From: Acidobacteriota bacterium
GTDB taxonomy: Bacteria; Acidobacteriota; Terriglobia; Terriglobales; Acidobacteriaceae
Assembly (NCBI GenBank): GCA_021793595.1
Contig: JAJYSL010000240.1
Span: 1-6,668, forward strand
DNA length: 6,668 nucleotides
Direction: 5' to 3'
Below, piece after piece: positions 1 through 6,428 of this stretch. The translations under genes were made by a program, and so were the position numbers. Within the stretch, counting starts at the first letter, position 1. Every line of letters begins with the position of its first letter. The notes beneath the pieces were generated by a model. That model made no database searches. It saw only the letters and a program-made list of their open reading frames with translations, and was not told the origin of the DNA.

Positions 1-98
1 CCATCGTCGCCCTCCGCTGCTGCCATCTCAACGGCCAATTCCAGGATTACTGGGAGGATCGCCGCGCCGCATGATCCCCACTTTTATGTCGCACACCC
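1..98 (+). mobile_element. Right end of an insertion sequence (probable ISKra4-like), partial
   Basis: The transposase tail stops at 74. The stretch 76-98, read on the minus strand from GGGTGTGCGAC inward, looks like a terminal inverted repeat. Past about base 98 a different reading frame becomes clearly meaningful as a TonB-dependent receptor tail. The exact boundary is inferred: the other terminal repeat and the target duplication are outside the window. Confidence 0.45.
3..74 (+). CDS. C-terminal tail of an IS transposase (ISKra4-like?), partial
   Basis: Only the last 23 codons of this reading frame lie in the window; it enters from the left edge and stops with TGA at 72-74. The tail contains ALRCCHLNGQFQDYW followed by a basic end. 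I recognise this pattern from the C-termini of ISKra4-type transposases, where a 'GANAI(I/V)ALRCC..NG.F.DYW' block closes the protein. That family match is from memory on a short stretch, so it is tentative; that it is a transposase end is better supported, because the next 24 bases look like an IS terminus and an unrelated gene remnant resumes in another frame directly after it. The catalytic residues, start and upstream sequence are outside the window. Confidence 0.55.
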   Translation: MVALRCCHLNGQFQDYWEDRRAA

Positions 99-186
99 AT
101 GGCCAACTGACTATGGTGCCTTTGGCCAGGCCCTCGCCTCGCATGATCCGCGCGAAATTCAGCTAGGCGGTAAGTTTTACTTCTAG
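99..186 (+). pseudogene. TonB-dependent receptor, C-terminal remnant
   Basis: The frame ending at TAG 184-186 encodes about 28 residues ending DPREIQLGGKFYF. This is the classic last beta-strand of an outer-membrane TonB-dependent receptor: it ends in an aromatic (F) and follows the 'NFG.. .(D/N)PRQIQ(L/F)..K(F/L)YF' pattern common in acidobacterial carboxypeptidase-regulatory-like receptors, which bind and import glycans or other large substrates. No start or ribosome binding site precedes it. The frame runs back into the IS end, so the rest of the gene must lie beyond the IS or has been deleted. A rho-independent terminator follows 26 bp after the stop, as expected for a native gene end. 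The exact left limit is uncertain. Without its body this fragment cannot form a receptor. Confidence 0.6.
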
Positions 187-212
187 TCCGCTGAGTCGCA
201 TAGCCATCATTG

Positions 213-249
213 ATACCGGAGGCTGGAATCCCAGTCTCCGGTATTTTTT
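213..249 (+). terminator. Rho-independent terminator of the receptor transcription unit
   Basis: A 14-bp stem (213-226 with 231-244) contains one G.U pair (222 with 235) and closes on the loop AATC. It continues directly into a T run at 244-249. There is no comparable T run on the opposite strand, so it acts on plus-strand transcripts. It separates the receptor remnant from the downstream sugar genes and means the latter need their own promoter in 250-351. Confidence 0.88.
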
Positions 250-301
250 CGCCGGGAAGCTGGAGCCTGAGCAAGCGGTGGGGGTGGACGCGGCGCATCT
301 G

Positions 302-330
302 TGGACATGAATGATGCAACCTGATGAAAT
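302..330 (+). promoter_or_regulatory. Weak candidate sigma-70 promoter for the sugar-gene cluster
   Basis: TGGACA (302-307) and TGAAAT (325-330) are separated by 17 bp, giving 5/6 and 4/6 matches to the -35 and -10 consensus. Transcription would begin near 337, only about 15 nt before the GTG start at 352. It lies in the only gap between the terminator and the first gene of the cluster. The match is modest and could be chance. No operator-like repeat was seen in 250-351. Confidence 0.25.
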
Positions 331-351
331 TGTCGACGGGGTTTGTGTCTT

Positions 352-1260
352 GTGAGAATCCTTAGAGGGCCAACATGCGTGGCCAAAGTTGGTGACATCT
401 GCGGAGAAGGTGCGGTGTGGCACGCGCCAGAGTCTGCTCTTTACTGGGCGGACATCAACGGGTTCCTGATTCATCGCTACGATCCCAGCAGTCACGATGT
501 CCAGACTTGGGAGTTTGCGGAGCCGGTGACAGCCGTGAACATGACCACGCGAGACGATACGCTCGCTGTAGTCCTGGGTTCCCGCGTGATTCTCTGGGAG
601 CCGCGCACGGGGCGCGAATCTCCGACTGCTTTTCGCTTGCCTGGCTGGCCGGAGGTGCGGCTGAATGATGCGCGTCCAGATCCTCGAGGCTCACTATGGC
701 TCGGCTCCATGAGGAACAACGTCAATGCAGACAAGACCACGCGCAGCACAGGCGGAACCGACGGAGTTCTCTACCGTCTCGATCCGGACGGCACCATCAG
801 CGAGTGGAAATCCGACATCGGCATATCGAATACGGTTGGGTGGAGTCCTGATCGAACCCGTTTCTATTTTGGCGACAGTCTTGCCAATTCCGTGCGCTGC
901 TACGACTACAACGCGGTCGATGGAAGCATCAGCGGAGAACGGCCATTCCTGCAAGGCTTTCCGCGAGGTGTGCCAGACGGCTCGACGGTGGATGCCGACG
1001 GATACCTCTGGAATTGCAGATTTTATGGCGGCTGCATTGTGCGTGTTGCGCCAGATGGCACCATCGACACGGTCATTGAATTTCCCGTCTCAAATGTGAC
1101 CACATGCACTTTTGGCCGCGAGGATCTTCGCACTCTGTACGTCACCAGTGCGTTTGGAGATTCGCGGGGTGAAGAACTCGCGGGCAGCCTGTTCGCCATC
1201 GAGACAGACGTTTGCGGGCAGCCGGAAAACCGATTCTCCATTTCCCAGGAAGCTTCATAG
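352..1260 (+). CDS. SMP-30/gluconolactonase/LRE family lactonase
   Basis: This is a six-bladed beta-propeller of about 302 residues, the normal family length. It most likely hydrolyses an aldonolactone (for example a glucono- or arabinolactone) to the open acid, using one divalent metal. The three metal ligands of the family can be placed: E19 in GEGAVW, N160 in GISNTVGWSPD, and D209 in PDGSTVDADGYLW, spaced as in SMP-30/regucalcin. R103 and N105 in the RLND motif match the substrate-contact loop. There is no signal peptide, so it should be cytoplasmic. I chose GTG at 352 because a GGGG stretch (338-341) lies 10 nt upstream and the protein then begins just before the first blade; TTG at 343 is an in-frame alternative adding three residues. 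It heads a co-directional cluster with a Tat dehydrogenase, which fits lactone opening after sugar oxidation. The exact substrate cannot be told from sequence. Confidence 0.9.
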   Translation: MRILRGPTCVAKVGDICGEGAVWHAPESALYWADINGFLIHRYDPSSHDVQTWEFAEPVTAVNMTTRDDTLAVVLGSRVILWEPRTGRESPTAFRLPGWPEVRLNDARPDPRGSLWLGSMRNNVNADKTTRSTGGTDGVLYRLDPDGTISEWKSDIGISNTVGWSPDRTRFYFGDSLANSVRCYDYNAVDGSISGERPFLQGFPRGVPDGSTVDADGYLWNCRFYGGCIVRVAPDGTIDTVIEFPVSNVTTCTFGREDLRTLYVTSAFGDSRGEELAGSLFAIETDVCGQPENRFSISQEAS

Positions 1261-1383
1261 AGCGCATCTGCAATGAACACGGAGGACGACGTTACATTGT
1301 CATCTGTAGATTGGGGTTGGGTTGCAATTGCCAGACGATGTGCTCGAGGAGAATATCTCCAGCGACAGCAGGGGACGAGGAAG
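1261..1383 (+). other. 123-bp gap, or an N-terminal extension of the next gene
   Basis: The reading frame of the next gene is open from an ATG at 1273, which would add 37 residues. Those residues show no hydrophobic or family-like pattern, and there is no Shine-Dalgarno before 1273, so I treat the stretch as untranslated. It contains a small hairpin (GGAGA at 1348-1352, loop ATA, TCTCC at 1356-1360) 23 bp before the chosen start. No T tract follows, so it is not a terminator. Confidence 0.4.
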
Positions 1384-2538
1384 ATGGCTACAGGGATACC
1401 TCAAACGCAGGGAGAATCACTGACTCACACCGTTCCCGCGACAGCACCCTGGGTGCAATCCGAACGGCTGCTTTCGTTGGACGGTCTGCGGGGCTTCGAT
1501 ATGCTTTGGATTATCGGCGGTCAGTTCATGATCCATGGCTTGGCAAAGGTATGGCCGGACAGGTTCTGGACAGCCTTGTCGGCTCAGTTTGAGCATGTGC
1601 GATGGCAGGGGCTGCATGCGTTCGATGTGATCTGGACCTTGTTTCTGTTTATGGTGGGAGTGTCGCTGACCTTCTCCCTTGCCAAGCGAAAGCGGATGCA
1701 TGAAAGTCATGGCGCAATCTACGCGCACGCCGTCAAACGCGCGGTGCTTTTGTTCATCCTGGGCATGATTGCCCAAGGCAACCTTCTCCAATTCAACCTA
1801 TCGACACTGCACCCCTTCTACAGCGTGCTGCATGGCATTGCAGCCGGATATCTGATCGCGACCATCGTCACATTGAACTTCAAGGCAAAGGGTCAGGCAA
1901 TCACCACGGCGATTTTTTTAGTAGGCTACTGGATCCTGTTGCTGACGATACCGGTGCCGACTGTTGGGCGCGGAGTCTTGACGCCTACGGGAAATGCCGC
2001 CATCTACATCGACACGCTGATCCAGGGTCGATTTCACTTTGGCGAAAACACCTGGTTCCTTAGTTACCTTGGATTTGCATCCTCCGTGTTGCTGGGAGTG
2101 CTAGCGGGAGAGATGCTTCTTTCGGCGCGAAGCAAAAAAGTGAAATGCTTGATGCTTTATGGTTACGGCGCTGGTTTGCTCGTTGTCGGCCTCATCTGGA
2201 GCCTGTGGTTCCCTATCATCAAACTGTTGTGCACCAGTTCCTTCGTGTTGGTCGCTGGCGGGATCAGTTGCCAGTTGATGGCAACCTTCTATTTAGTGAT
2301 TGATGTCCCTGGCTATCGGAAATGGATATTTCCGTTTACCGTGATCGGCATGAACGCGCTGGCGGTGTACATGCCGACGGAGGTGTACGATTTTCGAAAG
2401 ATCGGCGATATCTTCGTCGGAGGCCTGTTGCCGCGCGTTGGCCGGTGGGATGGGTTGTTGTCGGCTGCTGCCTCGCTCACTGTCCCCTGGCTGATTCCGT
2501 ATTGGATGTATCGCACGCGAACGTTTGTAAAATTGTAA
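1384..2538 (+). CDS. DUF5009/HGSNAT-like (NagX-type) membrane acyltransferase
   Basis: An integral membrane protein of about 384 residues with roughly ten hydrophobic segments. It begins with the family hallmark RLLSLDGLRGFDMLWIIGG near residues 27-45. Next come H71 in the FEHVRWQGLHAFD loop, at the position of the active histidine of human HGSNAT, and the late signature SLWFPIIKL-CTSSFVL-AGG. HGSNAT acetylates a terminal glucosamine across the lysosomal membrane using cytosolic acetyl-CoA; bacterial relatives (NagX, DUF5009) sit in sugar clusters and are thought to acetylate amino sugars, mostly without biochemical proof. I chose ATG 1384 because GGGGA (1371-1375) and GAGG (1377-1380) precede it and homologues start about 25-30 residues before the LDGLRGFD motif. 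ATG 1273 would give 421 residues. The gene is followed after 37 bp by the isomerase gene, so it is probably co-transcribed. The substrate is unknown. Confidence 0.82.
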   Translation: MATGIPQTQGESLTHTVPATAPWVQSERLLSLDGLRGFDMLWIIGGQFMIHGLAKVWPDRFWTALSAQFEHVRWQGLHAFDVIWTLFLFMVGVSLTFSLAKRKRMHESHGAIYAHAVKRAVLLFILGMIAQGNLLQFNLSTLHPFYSVLHGIAAGYLIATIVTLNFKAKGQAITTAIFLVGYWILLLTIPVPTVGRGVLTPTGNAAIYIDTLIQGRFHFGENTWFLSYLGFASSVLLGVLAGEMLLSARSKKVKCLMLYGYGAGLLVVGLIWSLWFPIIKLLCTSSFVLVAGGISCQLMATFYLVIDVPGYRKWIFPFTVIGMNALAVYMPTEVYDFRKIGDIFVGGLLPRVGRWDGLLSAAASLTVPWLIPYWMYRTRTFVKL

Positions 2539-2575
2539 ATCGATGTGGAGAAGAGATTCGTGAGAGGAGCTGTGC

Positions 2576-3583
2576 ATGCGTCGTAGAGATTTTCTTTGCA
2601 CCGCGATTGGAGCTGCAGTGATGCGGTCGGGAGCTTTTGGCAGCGTATTCGCTCGAGAAGACGCCAATATGTCGGAGACTTTCTCCGCGCCGATGGCAAC
2701 GACGTCTTATGTAACCACGAAGCAAACTGGTGTTGCACCCATGGCAATCGGAGTGATGATCGCACCACGATACGACCACCCCGAGATTGCCATCTCGCGA
2801 GTCAAACAGTTGGGAATGTCGAATTGCTTCCTGAGCCTTGACGACTACATCGGCAGGTTCAGCCCGTCGGCTGCGCAGCAGCTAGGCGCAGCACTGGAGA
2901 AGCATGGAGTGACGGCGACGAGCGCCGAAGTCGTTGGGCCGGGACGGCTGGTGTGGGATTTTCTGGATGGACCGGAGACGATTGGACTGGTACCGCCGGC
3001 GACGCGAGCCGCTCGGATTGAGGCGCTGAAGCAGACTTCCGACTTCGCTAAACGTCTGGGTATACCGCGGGTACAAACCCATTGCGGCTTCCTGCCGGAA
3101 AATCCGAGAGATTCGCTCTACCAGCCGACGGTGCAGGCGATTCGTGAAGTTGCGATCCATTGCGCCGCGAACGGCCAGGATTTCCTAATGGAGACCGGAC
3201 AAGAGACGCCGACCACCATGTCTCGTGCCATTCTGGATGTAAACCAGCCGAACCTCGGCGTGGGCCTCGATACGGCCAACCTGATTCTGTATGGGAAAGC
3301 GAATCCCGTGGATGCGGTCGACATGATTGGCTCGCATGTGAGAAGTGTGCACGCCAAGGATGGGATGTGGCCGACCGATCCGATGAAACTCGGAAAAGAA
3401 GTCTTGATCGGTACTGGCAGCGTGGATTTTCTGCAGGTACTTTCAAAGCTCCAAAAGCTTGGATATCAAGGCGCAATCACGATTGAGCGCGAAACCTCTG
3501 GCCCACAGCAGATGGAAGATGTGAAGCACGAGAAGTTGTATCTCGAGCGAGTACTTGCCAATGTACGTTCCAACCAATCGTAA
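2576..3583 (+). CDS. Tat-exported sugar phosphate isomerase/epimerase-like TIM barrel
   Basis: A 335-residue protein of the xylose-isomerase-like TIM-barrel (AP endonuclease 2) superfamily, whose members isomerise or epimerise sugars or keto-sugars, or dehydrate cyclitols, with a divalent metal. Four candidate metal ligands occur in the usual order: E206 (METGQE), D232 (GLDTANL), H259 (SVHAKDG) and E304 (AITIERE). The N-terminus is a twin-arginine signal, RRRDFL at residues 2-7, then a short hydrophobic stretch and a plausible cut after SVFA at about residue 26, so it should act in the periplasm. A loosely conserved linker (about 27-55) joins signal and barrel. The start is supported by AGAGGAG (2563-2569) six bases before the ATG. 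It lies 37 bp after the acyltransferase and 17 bp before the dehydrogenase. Phosphorylated substrates are unlikely in the periplasm, so a free or keto-sugar is more plausible; this is inference. Confidence 0.85.
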   Translation: MRRRDFLCTAIGAAVMRSGAFGSVFAREDANMSETFSAPMATTSYVTTKQTGVAPMAIGVMIAPRYDHPEIAISRVKQLGMSNCFLSLDDYIGRFSPSAAQQLGAALEKHGVTATSAEVVGPGRLVWDFLDGPETIGLVPPATRAARIEALKQTSDFAKRLGIPRVQTHCGFLPENPRDSLYQPTVQAIREVAIHCAANGQDFLMETGQETPTTMSRAILDVNQPNLGVGLDTANLILYGKANPVDAVDMIGSHVRSVHAKDGMWPTDPMKLGKEVLIGTGSVDFLQVLSKLQKLGYQGAITIERETSGPQQMEDVKHEKLYLERVLANVRSNQS

Positions 3584-3586
3584 ATC

Positions 3587-3592
3587 AGGAGG
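3587..3592 (+). promoter_or_regulatory. Perfect Shine-Dalgarno AGGAGG for the dehydrogenase
   Basis: AGGAGG lies 8 nt before ATG 3601 and begins 3 nt after the isomerase stop. It fixes the dehydrogenase start and argues for translation from a shared transcript, probably at a high rate. Confidence 0.8.
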
Positions 3593-3600
3593 CTTTATCC

Positions 3601-4872
3601 ATGGATAGAAGAAAATTTGTCGGAGCCGCTGCGGCCGCTTCCGGAATCCTGCTGCTGAAGCCGAAAACGGTATTCGGCTATGAAGCGAATTCGGCGGTTC
3701 GGGTGGCGCTCCTGGGATGTGGCTCGCGCGGAACCTCGGTGGCGGAGTCCTTTCTGAACAACACCAGTGCACGCTTCGTCGCGTTGGCAGATTTGTTTCC
3801 AGACAAACTCGGACCGGCGAAGAGTCGTATCGACCAGATCGGAGTACAAAAGGGATATCCCAAGATCGACGAGAAGCTGATGTTCCATGGCTATAAGGCC
3901 TACGAGGAAGTTGCGTCCTCGCCGGACGTAGACGCAGTCCAGATTTCAACGACCCCATTTTTTCACGTGCAACATCTCGACGCTGCGGTTCGCGGTGGCA
4001 AGCATGTGTACTGCGAGAAGCCAATTGGCGTGGACGTAGCCCAAGCAAAACAGGCACTCGAGATCGGGAAACGCGGGGAAGGGCACGTCAGCCTGGAGGT
4101 TGGCTTCCAAATTCGCAGTGCTCCGCCGTTTGTGGAGATGATCCGCCGGATTCAGCAGGGTGCGCTGGGGAAAATTGGCGCCATTGCTGCACACTATAAC
4201 GCTCCTGCGTCCACCTATCCTCCCATGCCCAACATGTCGCCAGATGAACTGCGAATTCGTCGCTGGTATTGGGACCGCGTGTTGTCGGGCGACATCATCG
4301 TCGAGCAAGCCATCCATCTGATCGACATTTGTAACTGGACATTGCAATCACACCCAATCAAGGCGACGGGCATAGGTGGAAGAAATATTATTTCCCATCC
4401 CGGCGATACCTGGGATAACTACGAAGTTGCATTTACCTACCCGGGAAATATCCACGTCAGTTTTTCGTGCACGCAGTTTGGACCGAACGACTGGTTCGAC
4501 GTGTCGGCTCGAATGTTTGGCGCCGACGGTCATGCCGAGATTCCATATTCCGGACCGATGCAGATCATCGGCAAAAATGCGTGGACGTGGGCAGCGGATC
4601 AATCCGCGCAGCCGGCCGTACCCACCAAATTCGCAGCCAATGGAGTCTTCACCGACAATCTGGCAGATGCGCAGCGAGAAAAGGATCGAGGCTTTATCGA
4701 CAGCATCACGTCTGGAAATTTACATAATCAATCGGCTGCCGGTGTGGAGACAGCTTTCAGCGCCATGCTGGGTCGCATGGCAGGGCGGCTGGGGCGGGAT
4801 GTTACATGGGAAGAACTGATGCAGCATGGCGAAAACTACCAGCTCGGCATCGACATGAAGCAATTTTCTTGA
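3601..4872 (+). CDS. Tat-exported Gfo/Idh/MocA family NAD(P)-dependent oxidoreductase
   Basis: A 423-residue, full-length member of the glucose-fructose oxidoreductase / inositol dehydrogenase / MocA family, which oxidise or reduce sugars, cyclitols or glycosides at a single carbon. A twin-arginine signal (RRKFVG at 3-8 plus an alanine/leucine-rich core) predicts folding with bound cofactor and Tat export. The Rossmann part starts with VRVALLGCGSRG (glycine loop G39, G41, G44). The family EKP motif follows at 139-141 with the catalytic K140 (CEKPIG). The C-terminal sheet domain carries H239 and D242 in EQAIHLIDICNW, the expected substrate-binding and catalytic pair. It is the last gene of the plus-strand cluster, 17 bp after the isomerase, and stops 14 bp before the convergent transporter gene. 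A periplasmic GFOR-like enzyme plus lactonase recalls Zymomonas, but the length and motifs fit the broad acidobacterial and planctomycete Tat group, so the substrate is unassigned. Confidence 0.9.
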   Translation: MDRRKFVGAAAAASGILLLKPKTVFGYEANSAVRVALLGCGSRGTSVAESFLNNTSARFVALADLFPDKLGPAKSRIDQIGVQKGYPKIDEKLMFHGYKAYEEVASSPDVDAVQISTTPFFHVQHLDAAVRGGKHVYCEKPIGVDVAQAKQALEIGKRGEGHVSLEVGFQIRSAPPFVEMIRRIQQGALGKIGAIAAHYNAPASTYPPMPNMSPDELRIRRWYWDRVLSGDIIVEQAIHLIDICNWTLQSHPIKATGIGGRNIISHPGDTWDNYEVAFTYPGNIHVSFSCTQFGPNDWFDVSARMFGADGHAEIPYSGPMQIIGKNAWTWAADQSAQPAVPTKFAANGVFTDNLADAQREKDRGFIDSITSGNLHNQSAAGVETAFSAMLGRMAGRLGRDVTWEELMQHGENYQLGIDMKQFS

Positions 4873-4880
4873 GCCTGTAG

Positions 4881-4896
4881 CCGGCATTATGGCCGG
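4881..4896. terminator. Short GC hairpin between the convergent genes, weak terminator candidate
   Basis: CCGGC (4881-4885) pairs with GCCGG (4892-4896) around a 6-nt loop that contains the transporter stop codon (TAA, 4889-4887 on the minus strand). It lies 8 bp after the dehydrogenase stop. There is no T tract on either strand, so it may only slow polymerase or protect 3' ends. The position in a 14-bp convergent gap is the main argument for it. Confidence 0.25.
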
Positions 4897-6347
4897 GGAG
4901 AGAGGAATCTTGGCATGCCGGGCCAGACATGCGTGTTGAGTGCGACCTCCAACTCTTCCAAACTTTTGCCTTGTGTCTCAGGAACAAATCTGTGTACAAG
5001 CATGCCTCCGAGAAGACAGATGACGCCGTACAGTAGAAATGTGCCGGACAAGCTCATGAGACTCAGCAACCAAGGGAAGCTGTAGGTGACCAGGAACGAA
5101 GAGGCCCAAAGACTGGCGACTGCCGTTGAGACACCGGCACTTCGCAGGCGATTCGGGAAAATCTCCGAAATGACAACCCATGTAACAGGCGCGAGCGAAA
5201 CGGCATGGAAGGCAATCGCGCACAGGGTGAACGCCAGCACCAACCGGCCGGGAAGATGTGCATGGTAGGCGTAAGCGGCGAACAGGTCGGCGATTCCAAT
5301 CCCGCAACATCCAACCAGCAGCAGCACTCTTCTTCCAAATCGATCCACCAACATCATCGACAGCAGCGTAGACACAAGGTTCACGACGCCAGTAACAATG
5401 ATGTTAACCAAGACTGCACTGACTCCATAGCCGGCGCTCTTGTACACTTCCTCCGCGTAGTTGAAGAGGATGTTGATTCCGCTCCATTGCTGCAGTACGG
5501 CCAAACCGACACCAATCAACAGGACGAATCGAAGGTGCGGTGCCAGTAAGCCTCTCCAGGACGCGGACCGTTGCGATTCACTCGCGAGCGACTCATTGAT
5601 TTCGCCAAGTGCCCGACACGCGTAGTTCTCCCCGCTGATGCCGACAAGTACCTGAAATGCTTTTGCAGTCCTGGCTTTCGATGCCAGCCAGCGAGGGCTC
5701 TCCGGAATCAATGTCAGGCAAACGACGAAAACAATCGCCGGCAGACTAACCGCGGTAAACATCCATCGCCAGCCGTAGTGGCCGTTCCAGGATCCGGCAA
5801 TGAAGGCCATCGTTGCCTGCTCAGGAACTTTTTCTGCAATGCCCCAATTCGCAATTTGCGCGGCCATAATGCCGCAGACGATGGCGAGTTGATTCGGACT
5901 GACCAAGCGGCCACGCCAGTTTGCCGGAGCAATCTCCGCAATGTAAGTCGGCGAAATATTTGAGGCGAGACCGATGGCGACGCCACCCATGATTCGTCAT
6001 GCGATGAATGTATCAAGACTGGAAGCCCAGCCGGTGCACACGGAGGAACTGGCGAAGATCAATCCTGATGCAAGTAAAATCTGCTTGCGGCCGTATTTCA
6101 GATTCATTGCTCCAGCAAAAAATGAACCCACAAGGCAACCTAGAAGAGCGCAGCTATTGGCCCATCCAATGAGACGGTCGAATTGCAGATGAAAGTAGGC
6201 CTCATAGAAAGGCTTGGCTCCCCCAATGACGACCCAGTCATATCCGAAGAGAAGGCCGCCCAGAGCGGCGATGGAAGCAATCGCCCAAATATATAGGGTA
6301 TGGAAATCGCGTTCGTCGGCGGGAAGATCAGGGATGGGCGCGGCCAT
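4887..6347 (-). pseudogene. MFS sugar porter interrupted by an in-frame TGA at codon 117
   Basis: Reading from ATG 6347 to TAA 4887 gives 486 codons, a normal sugar-porter length. Only one stop intervenes: TGA at 5999-5997. Both halves are in the same frame. Twelve-helix landmarks are all present: GGLLFGYDWVVIGGA in helix 1, GGVAIGLAS and SPTYIAEIAPANWRG after the stop, PESPRWL (215-221), QQWSGIN (286-292), VDRFGRR (334-340), SEIFP (394-398) and PETQGKSLEE (456-465). These are the motifs of proton-coupled hexose/pentose transporters such as XylE. The first motif-A acidic/polar position is Leu (MNLKYGRK), while the second (D335) is kept. Homologues have W, Y or A just before 'RI.GG'; TGG to TGA would explain the stop. 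ATG 5990 could restart translation, but the product would lack the first helices. No Shine-Dalgarno precedes ATG 6347, and an IS begins about 10 bp upstream. A base-calling error is possible. Confidence 0.85.
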
Positions 6348-6353
6348 AACGGA

Positions 6354-6428
6354 ATACTAGTGTAGTGCGTCGTAAATGATGGCTAGTATTGCCGCAACGC
6401 GTCCATACTATGGAGGACGACATAGTAT
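6354..6428. repeat. Four alternating ATACTA/TAGTAT half-sites forming two inverted repeats
   Basis: ATACTA occurs at 6354-6359 and 6405-6410, and its reverse complement TAGTAT at 6384-6389 and 6423-6428. They extend to AATACTAG/CTAGTATT (8 bp, 22-bp spacer) and CATACTATG/CATAGTATG (9 bp, 8-bp spacer). The second pair encloses the transposase Shine-Dalgarno in its loop and ends on its ATG. The repeats may be transposase-binding or regulatory sites of the element, or a translational hairpin. Confidence 0.6.

Noticed and set aside
1348..1360. Hairpin GGAGA-ATA-TCTCC as terminator or riboswitch
   Set aside because: The stem is only 5 bp and no T tract or conserved aptamer is seen.
1273..1383. 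Translation of the acyltransferase from ATG 1273
   Set aside because: There is no ribosome binding site, and the extra 37 residues look unlike the family; the start at 1384 has a plausible site. It cannot be fully excluded.
3443..4057. 204-codon open frame on the minus strand across the isomerase/dehydrogenase junction
   Set aside because: It is antisense to two well-supported genes, and its arginine- and serine-rich translation resembles shadow coding in GC-rich DNA.
5571..5963. 130-codon open frame on the plus strand inside the transporter region
   Set aside because: It is antisense to strongly conserved sugar-porter sequence, has no Shine-Dalgarno, and its translation is rich in R, N and C with no family pattern.
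5997..5999. TGA as selenocysteine or reassigned tryptophan
   Set aside because: No SECIS-like hairpin is evident just downstream, sugar porters have no selenocysteine, and TGA ends the dehydrogenase and the left transposase in this same window.
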